From the NCBI GenBank assembly GCA_003566395.1, contig PXDL01000452.1, positions 1 through 9,006 on the forward strand: DNA of 9,006 nt, written 5' to 3'. The notes beneath the pieces were generated by a model, which worked only from the letters and a program-made list of their open reading frames with translations, had not been told where the DNA came from and did no database searches. Of this stretch, positions 1-6,005 are shown piece by piece. The DNA comes from Balneolia bacterium (GTDB lineage: Bacteria; Bacteroidota; Rhodothermia; Balneolales; Cyclonatronaceae). The position numbers and the translations under genes were made by a program. Each line of letters starts with the position of its first letter. Position 1 is the stretch's first letter.

Positions 1-336
1 GAGTTCGGGCCGCTCAACAATGGCGCTGTTCAGGGAGATTTTGTCGGCCCCGGCCGAGAGCAGCTCTCCGATTTCCTCCGTACTCCGGATGCCTCCGCCC
101 ACGGTAAAGGGAATGGTAATATTCAGGGCTATTTCGCGGACCAGTGCCACCAGGGTTTTGCGTTTCTCGTTGGTAGCGGTGATGTCCAAAAATACAAGTT
201 CATCGGCCCCTTCCTGAGAATAACGCACCGCCAGCTCAACAGGGTCGCCTGCATCGCGAAGCCCAACAAAATTTACGCCTTTAACGGTGCGTCCGTTTTT
301 GATATCGAGGCAGGGAATAATACGTTTGGCGAGCAT
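1..336 (-). CDS. hisF: Imidazole glycerol phosphate synthase cyclase subunit HisF (N-terminal part)
   Basis: HisF is the cyclase half of the HisH-HisF enzyme. It uses ammonia from HisH to turn PRFAR into imidazole glycerol phosphate and AICAR in cytoplasmic histidine synthesis. The visible 112 residues begin MLAKRIIPCLDIKNGRTVKG and contain the catalytic Asp at position 11, the strand FLDITAT (49-55) and the phosphate-binding loop VGGGIR (79-84), all typical of this TIM barrel. The family is about 250 residues long, so the gene runs off the left edge with its second half, including the second catalytic Asp, not visible. The ATG at 334-336 gives exactly the family N-terminus. No clear ribosome binding site precedes it. 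The gene starts 32 nt after the batA stop on the same strand, so read-through from the Bat cluster is possible. HisA is a related barrel, but the N-terminus fits HisF better. Confidence 0.95.
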   Translation of the reverse strand, partial: MLAKRIIPCLDIKNGRTVKGVNFVGLRDAGDPVELAVRYSQEGADELVFLDITATNEKRKTLVALVREIALNITIPFTVGGGIRSTEEIGELLSAGADKISLNSAIVERPEL

Positions 337-368
337 GGCTGGAAAAGTGTGAGGTGTAATGAATTAAG

Positions 369-1367
369 TTAAAATCGGGAAAAATCGTTGCGGAGCCAGG
401 TTTTTTCAAGCAGCAGAGAGAGCATCAGCAGAAAAACCCCGGGAAACAGAAAGCGCGGATAGCGGTCAACCACATCCATATAGAAATCTTCTTCAAAAGC
501 CGTTGTTTCCAGCCGGTCGATTTCATTATACACTTCGGAAAGCTCGCGGCTGTCTCTGGCCCGGAAGTAACGTCCTCCGGTCATTTGGGCCATTTCGGTG
601 AGCATAGGCTCGTCAATTTCAATGGGAATACTCAGGTAGCGGCGGCCGAAAACCGGATCATCGACGGGATAGGGCGCCGAGGTTTCCCCGCTTGCCCCGA
701 TTGTATAAAGCCTGATACCCAGCGCCCGGGCAATCTCGGCCGAGGTGACGGGATCAATTTCTCCCGCATTGTTTTCGCCGTCTGTGAGCAGGATAATCAC
801 CCGTGATTCGGCCTCGCTGCCGCGTAAACGGTTCACGGCCGTAGCCACACCCATACCGATTGCGGTACCGTCGCGCACAATTCCCATATCCATCATATCA
901 ATTTGGTTATGCACAAGCCGGTGGTCCAGCGTGGGCGGAACAAGGGTGATGCTCTCCCTGGCAAAAACCACGACCCCGATGCGGTCGTTACTGCGCTGCC
1001 TCACAAAGTTTTGGGCTACCTGCTTGACAGCCAGAAAGCGGTTGGGTTGCAAATCCTCGGCCAGCATGGATGACGAAATATCGATTACAAGAATGATGTC
1101 TATACCGTCCACGGAGCGCTCAATCCGCACATTCTCTTCCTGCGGCCGCGCCAGGGCAAGAATGATGAGGATCACTGAAAACAAGCGAAACAGCGGAATA
1201 AGCCACCACAGACGGGTTCTGATTCCGGTCGGAATTTCAGTGAACGCATCGGTTCGTGAAAAAATCATGGCCGGGGTCTGCTTGCGGCTATACCACCACC
1301 ACTCGGCTGCAATCAGCAGCGGAATAATGAGCAACGCGATAAGCCATTCCGGGTTCAGCCAAATCAT
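369..1367 (-). CDS. batA: BatA-type membrane-anchored VWA domain protein
   Basis: This 332-residue protein has the layout of BatA from the Bacteroides aerotolerance cluster. Hydrophobic segments near residues 7-21 and 55-73 form the N-terminal BatA region, a von Willebrand factor A domain follows (about 90-285), and a last membrane segment lies near 305-321. The MIDAS metal site looks intact: D96-x-S98-x-S100 (in VIDISSSM), T168 (in RDGTAI) and D196 (in LLTDGEN). The VWA domain lies between the second and last membrane segments and probably faces the periplasm, as proposed for the family. Bat proteins are linked to stress tolerance and envelope integrity; their biochemical role is not settled. 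The start codon overlaps the stop of the upstream gene as ATGA, indicating translational coupling. BatB is a close relative, but position as the first VWA gene after the DUF58/BatD-like pair and the N-terminal region favour BatA. Confidence 0.88.
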   Translation of the reverse strand: MIWLNPEWLIALLIIPLLIAAEWWWYSRKQTPAMIFSRTDAFTEIPTGIRTRLWWLIPLFRLFSVILIILALARPQEENVRIERSVDGIDIILVIDISSSMLAEDLQPNRFLAVKQVAQNFVRQRSNDRIGVVVFARESITLVPPTLDHRLVHNQIDMMDMGIVRDGTAIGMGVATAVNRLRGSEAESRVIILLTDGENNAGEIDPVTSAEIARALGIRLYTIGASGETSAPYPVDDPVFGRRYLSIPIEIDEPMLTEMAQMTGGRYFRARDSRELSEVYNEIDRLETTAFEEDFYMDVVDRYPRFLFPGVFLLMLSLLLEKTWLRNDFSRF

Positions 1368-2377
1368 GAAGAAGACGGTGTGTTGGTTTCTGATTCTCGG
1401 GGCGCATATTTCCGGTGATGCGCCAGCCGCATTTGCTCAACAAGCCGCCGGTCGTGGGTTTCAAGCTGAGAGGCGGCGGTATCGAGCTGATCGAGCACTT
1501 CTGTAATCCGTTCAGGTCCGGGTTCATACCGGGCAAATTTTACCATATCGGATTCCGAGAGCAGGGCTTCGGTAAGTTCAACATGAGACGGATTGATGCG
1601 CCGGGCTTTCAGCGCCTGAACGACTTCGCGCGTGGTTTGCTCCAAAGCCGGAAAGGTGTATAAACGCTCGTAATAGCCACGAAGTGCATCGCTGTAGCGG
1701 ACGTAAAACGCCTCGGTGCCGAGTTCTCCTTTCTGATGTTCGCTTCGCAACGCATCAATCGATTGCTTCAACTCTTTGTACGGATTAATAAACTCCGGAA
1801 TTTTGTAAGGCTCTTCGACCAGAGGCGGAGGTTCGGGCTTGCGGATGTAGCGGTACCAGTACCAGAATCCGCCGCCGGCTACAGCGATCAGCAGGGCGGC
1901 TATAATCCAAGGCAGAAGAGAAGCAGCAAACTCGAAAATAGGTTTCAACGGCCGTAACTCGTCGTCCTCAGCGAGGGTGGCGCGAAAGTGGAAAAGCAGG
2001 GGAGGCAACTCAAAAGCCAGGGTGTCGGTCTGCTGTATTCCTACCACGAAGAGGTCTTCAAGCTCGGTGTCTTCATCCCCGAAAAACTGAAGCGAAATAC
2101 GTGCGCTGTCGGCTTCCTGTGGCGTGATGCCGAAGGCTGCATTACGGAATTCGAACGGATCGCTGAACTGAGTGCTGTCGGGAAAAATGACCCGGTCGAA
2201 GGCCTGAGATCCTTCAAAAACAATGTAAATGTCGAATACCTGACCGGCGCGCAGACTGTCATGAGAGGCGGAAATGTGAACGGGCTGAGCTTCGGCCCGG
2301 GAGTGTGGCCCGGCGCAGACGAGCTCAATCACCAAAAACAAACTGCAAACAAGAAAGGGAAAAATGAACGTGCGCAT
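1364..2377 (-). CDS. BatD/DUF4381-like membrane protein of the Bat cluster
   Basis: This 337-residue protein has an N-terminal signal-like hydrophobic stretch (about 5-22), a probably periplasmic domain rich in beta strands (about 30-150), a single membrane segment (about 153-170), then a charged and proline-rich linker (RKPEPPP, 179-185). A helical C-terminal domain of about 150 residues follows, probably cytoplasmic. The order of parts resembles BatD, while the C-terminal region with its FYVRYSDALRGYYERLY stretch resembles DUF4381 proteins, which are found beside DUF58 and VWA genes. From family knowledge, it may bridge periplasmic VWA domains and cytoplasmic partners; that is inference. 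Its start overlaps the DUF58 stop by 1 nt (TGATG) and its end overlaps batA by 4 nt (ATGA). The name is assigned partly from context; the periplasmic part alone I would not have recognised. Confidence 0.72.
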   Translation of the reverse strand: MRTFIFPFLVCSLFLVIELVCAGPHSRAEAQPVHISASHDSLRAGQVFDIYIVFEGSQAFDRVIFPDSTQFSDPFEFRNAAFGITPQEADSARISLQFFGDEDTELEDLFVVGIQQTDTLAFELPPLLFHFRATLAEDDELRPLKPIFEFAASLLPWIIAALLIAVAGGGFWYWYRYIRKPEPPPLVEEPYKIPEFINPYKELKQSIDALRSEHQKGELGTEAFYVRYSDALRGYYERLYTFPALEQTTREVVQALKARRINPSHVELTEALLSESDMVKFARYEPGPERITEVLDQLDTAASQLETHDRRLVEQMRLAHHRKYAPRESETNTPSSS

Positions 2378-3252
2378 CAGAATCGGTTGTGACGTTGCCG
2401 GAACAGCCCGGAAAGCGGCTCAATATAGGATTCATTTGTATAAAGGTGAACATGATCGACCTGAAGCTTTATCAGTTTCTGCGAGAGCTGTTGTTTCTCG
2501 GTATAGCGTTTTCGCGCGTAAGATTTTCGTACAGAGGGGTCGGAGGAATCCACCAGTATTCGGCGACCCGTTTCGGTATCCAGCAGCGGGATAAGGCCGA
2601 TATCAGGAAGTTCCGACTCCACGCGGTCGTCCACACACAGACAGATGAGATCATGTTTTTTGTTCATCACCTTCAGCGGTTTTTCGTAGCCGAAATCCTG
2701 CATATCGCTGATAAGGGTGATGATGGAGCGGCGGCGCAAAATGCGGTTCACATAGTTTAAAGCAGCGGAAATATCGGTGCCCGGATGTTTCGGTTTTGTG
2801 GTGAAAAGCTCCCGGATGAGCCGAAGCACGTGCAGACGGCCTTTGCGGGGCGGGATGAACTTTTCAACTTTACCGGAAAAAAGGAGCAGCCCGACCTTGT
2901 CGTTATTTTTGATGGCGCTGAAGGCGAGTACGGCCGCCAGCTCGGTAGCCAGGTCCATTTTACGCTGGGTGAAGCTGCCGAAAAGTCCGCTCGAAGAAAT
3001 ATCGGCGCAAATCATCAGGGTTTGCTCACGCTCTTCTTCAAATATTTTGATGTAGGGCGTTTCACTTCTGGCGGTCACATTCCAGTCAATCAACCGCACG
3101 TCGTCGCCGAATTGATAGGGACGCACTTCGGCAAACGCCATGCCGCGGCCTTTGAACGCAGACAGGTATTCTCCCCCAAAAAGATTGTTAACCAATCCTT
3201 TGGTCCGGATTTCAAGATATCTGACTTTTTTGAGTATATCGGCGGAGGTCAT
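2377..3252 (-). CDS. DUF58 domain protein (VWA-like), first gene of the Bat cluster
   Basis: This 291-residue soluble protein carries the DUF58 signature at residues 44-62 (RPYQFGDDVRLIDWNVTAR), followed by a VWA-like fold. Its metal site appears complete: D84-x-S86-x-S88 (ADISSSG), T159 (GTD) and D183 (ISDMQD). No membrane segments or signal peptide are seen, so it should be cytoplasmic. DUF58 proteins usually work with a MoxR AAA+ ATPase and with BatA/BatD-type membrane proteins, and are thought to act in chaperone-like maturation of partner proteins. Here it is the promoter-proximal gene of a three-gene coupled unit and is divergent from ald, with no moxR gene between them. The start chosen at 3252 yields a normal family N-terminus (DILKKVRYLEIRTKGLVNNLF). 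No Shine-Dalgarno sequence is evident. The family assignment is firm; the molecular role is not. Confidence 0.9.
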   Translation of the reverse strand: MTSADILKKVRYLEIRTKGLVNNLFGGEYLSAFKGRGMAFAEVRPYQFGDDVRLIDWNVTARSETPYIKIFEEEREQTLMICADISSSGLFGSFTQRKMDLATELAAVLAFSAIKNNDKVGLLLFSGKVEKFIPPRKGRLHVLRLIRELFTTKPKHPGTDISAALNYVNRILRRRSIITLISDMQDFGYEKPLKVMNKKHDLICLCVDDRVESELPDIGLIPLLDTETGRRILVDSSDPSVRKSYARKRYTEKQQLSQKLIKLQVDHVHLYTNESYIEPLSGLFRQRHNRF

Positions 3253-3330
3253 CGGCGATCAGTCCGGATTGATGGCAGGTGAATGTAACGTTTATTTTCC
3301 ATGTATTCGGAAACGCATAAAATAATGATG

Positions 3331-3355
3331 AGCACACACTAAATTGTGCTTTTTT
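3331..3355 (+). terminator. Weak terminator-like hairpin upstream of ald
   Basis: AGCACA (3331-3336) pairs with TGTGCT (3345-3350) around an 8-nt loop, and six T residues (3350-3355) follow on the plus strand. The shape fits a weak intrinsic terminator reading towards ald, yet no plus-strand gene ends before it. It could stop antisense transcription leaving the DUF58 gene, or it could be chance in AT-rich DNA. A six-base-pair stem is short, so confidence is low. Confidence 0.25.
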
Positions 3356-3391
3356 ACAAAGAAAAACGACCGGACACGCAGAAGGGGCAGG

Positions 3392-3424
3392 TTTGTAATA
3401 TCGGCTTGTTGTTCCCTATCTTTA
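3392..3424 (+). promoter_or_regulatory. Possible Bacteroidota-type promoter for ald
   Basis: TTTG (3392-3395) is followed after 21 nt by TATCTTTA (3417-3424), which matches seven of eight positions of the TAnnTTTG element of Bacteroidota promoters. The spacing is slightly longer than usual. If it is used, the ald leader would be about 120 nt long and would include the hairpin at 3442-3460. The match is modest and other AT-rich words in the spacer could serve instead. Confidence 0.22.
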
Positions 3425-3441
3425 ATCGTTTTTCGACTGTA

Positions 3442-3460
3442 GCAGCGCCCGCGGCGATGC
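3442..3460 (+). other. Short GC-rich hairpin in the presumed ald leader
   Basis: GCA-G-CGCC, loop CGC, GGCG-A-TGC folds back on itself with seven base pairs and one G-A mismatch inside 19 nt. It stands out as a GC-rich patch in an AT-rich spacer, about 90 nt before the ald start. It has no following T tract, so it is not an intrinsic terminator. It could be a leader structure or a protein site; no function can be assigned. Confidence 0.3.
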
Positions 3461-3538
3461 AATAGCTTAATTCATTGTTATTATTAACCATTACATACAG
3501 ACAGAGGGTGATGCCCCGACTCGTCAACCTAACCAACT

Positions 3539-3544
3539 AAGGAA
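3539..3544 (+). promoter_or_regulatory. Ribosome binding site of ald
   Basis: AAGGAA lies 5 nt before the ATG at 3550. It is the clearest Shine-Dalgarno-like sequence in the window, where the other gene starts mostly lack one, and it supports the chosen ald start. It suggests that ald is translated efficiently. Confidence 0.6.
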
Positions 3545-3549
3545 TTATT

Positions 3550-4677
3550 ATGCTGATTGGTGTTCCAAAAGAAATTAAGACCCACGAAAACCGTGTGGCG
3601 CTGCTTCCATCCGGCGTAGTCCAGCTGAAAAAGCAGGGCCATGATGTTATTGTAGAAAAAAATGCCGGGCTCGGAAGCGGCTTCCCCGATGAGCTTTATA
3701 CCAATGCCGGTGCCGAAATTATTGAGACTGCCGAAGATGTCTGGGCCAAAGCCGGGATGATTATGAAGGTGAAAGAGCCGATCGAACAGGAATACCAGCT
3801 GATGCGGGAAGATCAAATTATTTTCACCTACTTCCATTTTGCCGCAAGCAGAGAACTGACCGAAGCCGTGAAGCTCTCCGGAGCGATCGCCATCGCCTAT
3901 GAAACCGTGGAAAAACTGGACGGATCGCTTCCGCTGCTGATCCCGATGAGCGAAGTTGCCGGACGTATGGCTTCTCAGGAAGGAGCCAAGTTTCTTGAGC
4001 GTCCCGTTGGCGGCCGCGGCGTGTTGCTTGGCGGAATTCCGGGCGTGAATCCGGGCAAGGTGATGGTGCTCGGTGGTGGTATCGTCGGGGTGAATGCCGC
4101 CCGAATTGCTGCCGGCATGGGAGCCAACGTCACGATTTATGACATCAGCCTGAATAAACTGCGCTACCTGGATGAAGTGATGCCCAAAAACATCACCACT
4201 ATGTTTTCTTCGGAAGTAAATATACGCGAGGGCATCAAAGAAGCGGACCTGGTGATCGGGGCCGTGCTGATTCCGGGTGCCAAAGCGCCGAAACTGGTTA
4301 CCAGGGAGATGCTTTCCGATATGAAGCCGGGCGCCGTACTTGTTGATGTCGCGATTGATCAAGGCGGCTGTTTTGAAACATCCAAGGCTACTACTCACGA
4401 TAAGCCGACCTACATTGTGGATGGCGTGGTTCATTACTGCGTGGCCAACATGCCCGGTGCCGTGCCCTATACCTCAACCATCGGACTCACCAACGTTACG
4501 CTTCCTTATGCGATACAAATTGCAAATAAAGGATGGGTGAAGGCGATACGCGAAAATCGCGAGCTTGAATTCGGCCTTAATATTGCCAACGGTAAAATCG
4601 TGTACCGCGATGTAGCCGAGGCCTTCGATATGGAATGGACGCCCCTGACCAAGTTTATGTCGCTGGTAAGCACTTAA
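3550..4677 (+). CDS. ald: Alanine dehydrogenase
   Basis: Ald catalyses the reversible NAD-dependent deamination of L-alanine to pyruvate and ammonia in the cytoplasm. The 375-residue length is normal for the family. Residues seen at their canonical positions are R15 and K75 (pyruvate binding), H96 and D270 (catalysis), the Rossmann loop GGGIVG (175-180) and D198, which contacts the NAD ribose. The N-terminus MLIGVPKEIKTHENRVAL is the family hallmark. The related PntA subunit of transhydrogenase lacks this full set, so the call is secure. A good ribosome binding site precedes the ATG. The gene is monocistronic: the upstream gene is divergent, and a terminator lies about 50 nt after the stop. 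The enzyme allows use of alanine as carbon and nitrogen source; its regulator is not evident from the sequence. Confidence 0.97.
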   Translation: MLIGVPKEIKTHENRVALLPSGVVQLKKQGHDVIVEKNAGLGSGFPDELYTNAGAEIIETAEDVWAKAGMIMKVKEPIEQEYQLMREDQIIFTYFHFAASRELTEAVKLSGAIAIAYETVEKLDGSLPLLIPMSEVAGRMASQEGAKFLERPVGGRGVLLGGIPGVNPGKVMVLGGGIVGVNAARIAAGMGANVTIYDISLNKLRYLDEVMPKNITTMFSSEVNIREGIKEADLVIGAVLIPGAKAPKLVTREMLSDMKPGAVLVDVAIDQGGCFETSKATTHDKPTYIVDGVVHYCVANMPGAVPYTSTIGLTNVTLPYAIQIANKGWVKAIRENRELEFGLNIANGKIVYRDVAEAFDMEWTPLTKFMSLVST

Positions 4678-4724
4678 GACGGACACATCCCTTATTCCAT
4701 TGGATGTATCTTCATGAGGTCATC

Positions 4725-4765
4725 AAAAAAGCCCGCTCCGGAATTACCGGAAGCGGGCTTTTTTT
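4725..4765. terminator. Bidirectional intrinsic terminator between ald and sucD
   Basis: GCCCGCT-CCGG (4731-4741) pairs with CCGG-A-AGCGGGC (4747-4758) around a 5-nt AATTA loop, with one bulged A. The right side carries seven T residues (4759-4765), ending plus-strand transcripts of ald. The left side carries six A residues (4725-4730), which are U residues on the minus strand and would end the sucD transcript. Its place between two convergent genes fits this double role. Confidence 0.9.
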
Positions 4766-4802
4766 AGCTGTTAACTTAAATCGTTTGCCGTTCAGAAAGT
4801 GG

Positions 4803-5669
4803 TCAGAGAAGAGATTTCATGGTTTCTCCGATCACGGCCGGGCTTTCACACACGGAAATGCCTGCTGCCGAAAGGGCCTTCATTTTTTCGTCGGCTGTTC
4901 CTTTTCCACCAGAAACAATAGCACCTGCGTGGCCCATACGGCGGCCCGGAGGAGCTGTACGGCCGGCAATAAACGCCACAACCGGTTTTTTGACATGTTC
5001 TTTGATGTAGGCCGCGGCTTCTTCTTCTGCGGTTCCGCCGATTTCACCAATTAGTATGATGGCTTCGGTGTCGCTGTCTTCATTGAAGAGTTTTACGGCA
5101 TCGGTGTGGGTGGTCCCGATCACCGGGTCGCCTCCGATACCGATGGCGGTTGACTGTCCGAGTCCGGCTTTGGTGAGCTGGTCAACGGCTTCATAAGTCA
5201 GGGTGCCGGAGCGGGAAATAACGCCCACCGGACCGGGTTTGAAAATCATGCCGGGCATAATACCGACTTTGGCTTCATTCGGAGTAATCACACCGGGGCA
5301 ATTAGGGCCGATAAGCGTGGCTCCGGAGCGTTCAACAATTGATTTTGCCGCGATCATATCTTTGACCGGAATTCCTTCGGTAATACAAATAATAACTTTA
5401 ATTCCGGCCAGGGCGGCTTCAATTATGGCGTCGCCGGCGAAAGCAGGGGGTACGAAGATTACGGAGGTGTCGGCGCCTTCATCATTTACAGAGTCGGCTA
5501 CGGTATTGAAGACGGGGCGGTCGAGGTGTTTGCTGCCTCCTTTACCCGGAGTTACGCCTCCGACAACTCTGGTGCCGTACTCAATCATCTGCTCGGCGTG
5601 GAACGTCCCTTCTTTGCCGGTAAATCCCTGTACAACAAGTCGAGTGTCTTTTCCAACTAATACGCTCAT
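4803..5669 (-). CDS. sucD: Succinyl-CoA synthetase (succinate-CoA ligase) subunit alpha
   Basis: SucD pairs with SucC to interconvert succinyl-CoA and succinate with formation of ATP or GTP, a step of the TCA cycle. The 288 residues match the usual length. Visible features are the CoA-binding segment GFTGKEGTFH (15-24), GPNCPG (121-126), the ISRSGTLTYE stretch (151-160) and the histidine that is phosphorylated, H247 in GRRMGHAGA. The beta subunit gene sucC is not next to it, as it is in many proteobacteria. The gene appears monocistronic, with a sigma70-like promoter at 5718-5746 and a terminator downstream. The start at 5669 gives the family N-terminus MSVLVGKDTRLVVQGFTG, though no Shine-Dalgarno sequence is visible before it. 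A malate-CoA ligase alpha subunit is a related alternative, but less likely. Confidence 0.97.
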   Translation of the reverse strand: MSVLVGKDTRLVVQGFTGKEGTFHAEQMIEYGTRVVGGVTPGKGGSKHLDRPVFNTVADSVNDEGADTSVIFVPPAFAGDAIIEAALAGIKVIICITEGIPVKDMIAAKSIVERSGATLIGPNCPGVITPNEAKVGIMPGMIFKPGPVGVISRSGTLTYEAVDQLTKAGLGQSTAIGIGGDPVIGTTHTDAVKLFNEDSDTEAIILIGEIGGTAEEEAAAYIKEHVKKPVVAFIAGRTAPPGRRMGHAGAIVSGGKGTADEKMKALSAAGISVCESPAVIGETMKSLL

Positions 5670-5717
5670 GCGCGAAATAATAATTTTAATAGAAATTTCA
5701 GTTAATAATAACCTCAG

Positions 5718-5746
5718 AATATACGGTCATGATGCAGAATTGACAA
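5718..5746 (-). promoter_or_regulatory. Sigma70-like promoter of sucD
   Basis: Read on the minus strand, TTGTCA (5741-5746) and TATATT (5718-5723) are separated by exactly 17 nt. Each differs from the E. coli consensus by one base. The element sits about 50 nt before the sucD start, giving a short 5' leader. Bacteroidota housekeeping promoters differ from this consensus, so the good match is suggestive rather than conclusive. Confidence 0.45.
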
Positions 5747-5861
5747 ATGAGAAACCGGGGTTGGAACGCTTTGAAGACCGGCCCGGCTGAACTGAAAATA
5801 TCGTACTGCGTGAGCGCACGGAACAGCGGGAACGTGGAATTTTCGGAAATATGAAAGCAGG

Positions 5862-5900
5862 AAAACCGGCGGGAAAGCTTCACTCTTACCGGCCGGTTTT
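5862..5900. repeat. Strong imperfect hairpin between divergent genes
   Basis: AAAACCGGC (5862-5870) is exactly complementary to GCCGGTTTT (5892-5900). Pairing continues inward with GG/CC and AAG/CTT, broken only by one G-G and one A-A mismatch, leaving a 7-nt loop: 14 base pairs within 39 nt. The outer A4 and T4 make it look like a terminator in either direction, yet both flanking genes point away from it. It may end a small untranslated transcript, insulate the two promoters, or be a protein site. Confidence 0.6.
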
Positions 5901-6005
5901 GCCGTGAATCTCCAGAAGAGGGTAAAAATATAGGTCGGGGTGTGGTTATTGAGTAAAAATTATGAGAAATTCAGGCCAAATTACCTGTGTCACCAACGCG
6001 AATAC

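Larger units (their letters stand above)
3253..3549. other. Divergent spacer between the DUF58 gene and ald
   Basis: This 297-bp non-coding spacer must hold the promoters for the Bat cluster (minus) and ald (plus). It is AT-rich compared with the genes. It contains two small hairpins (3331-3350 and 3442-3460), a possible promoter at 3392-3424, and the inverted repeat TTAAT-N11-ATTAA at 3467-3487, which could be an operator but is too AT-rich to trust. I saw no tRNA fold, no recognised riboswitch and no convincing short gene. I could not identify a clear promoter for the DUF58 gene. Confidence 0.6.
5670..6005. other. Divergent spacer between sucD and the TetR-family gene
   Basis: This 336-bp spacer has no gene I can support. 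It holds the sucD promoter, a strong imperfect hairpin at 5862-5900, a small hairpin TGCG-TGAG-CGCA (5807-5818), and an AT-rich stretch upstream of the tetR-like gene (about 5920-5970) where that gene's promoter would be expected. A TTGACA at 5740-5745 on the plus strand has no matching -10 box. I saw no clear palindrome resembling a TetR operator. Confidence 0.6.

Noticed and set aside
745..1506. A 253-codon open frame on the plus strand opposite batA
   Set aside because: It overlaps the antisense of a clear VWA gene and the batA/BatD-like junction. The product is Ser/Arg-rich and low in complexity with no domain.
2785..3282. A 165-codon plus-strand frame opposite the DUF58 gene
   Set aside because: It is a shadow of a well-supported gene, with no ribosome binding site or recognisable family.
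3467..3487. TTAAT-N11-ATTAA as an ald operator
   Set aside because: Five-base AT-only arms in an AT-rich spacer are likely by chance, so it is mentioned only within the spacer entry.
3529..4434. A 301-codon open frame on the minus strand opposite ald
   Set aside because: It lies antisense to ald, which shows every catalytic residue at its canonical position. The antisense product is rich in His, Gly and Asn with no recognisable domain, as expected from a frame shadow.
5698..5883. A 61-codon minus-strand frame upstream of sucD
   Set aside because: It begins inside the strong hairpin, runs over the likely sucD promoter, has no ribosome binding site and resembles nothing I know.
5940..6005. 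A GTG start extending the TetR-family protein by 22 residues
   Set aside because: The added residues precede the normal start of the DNA-binding domain and the ATG at 6006 gives the usual family length.
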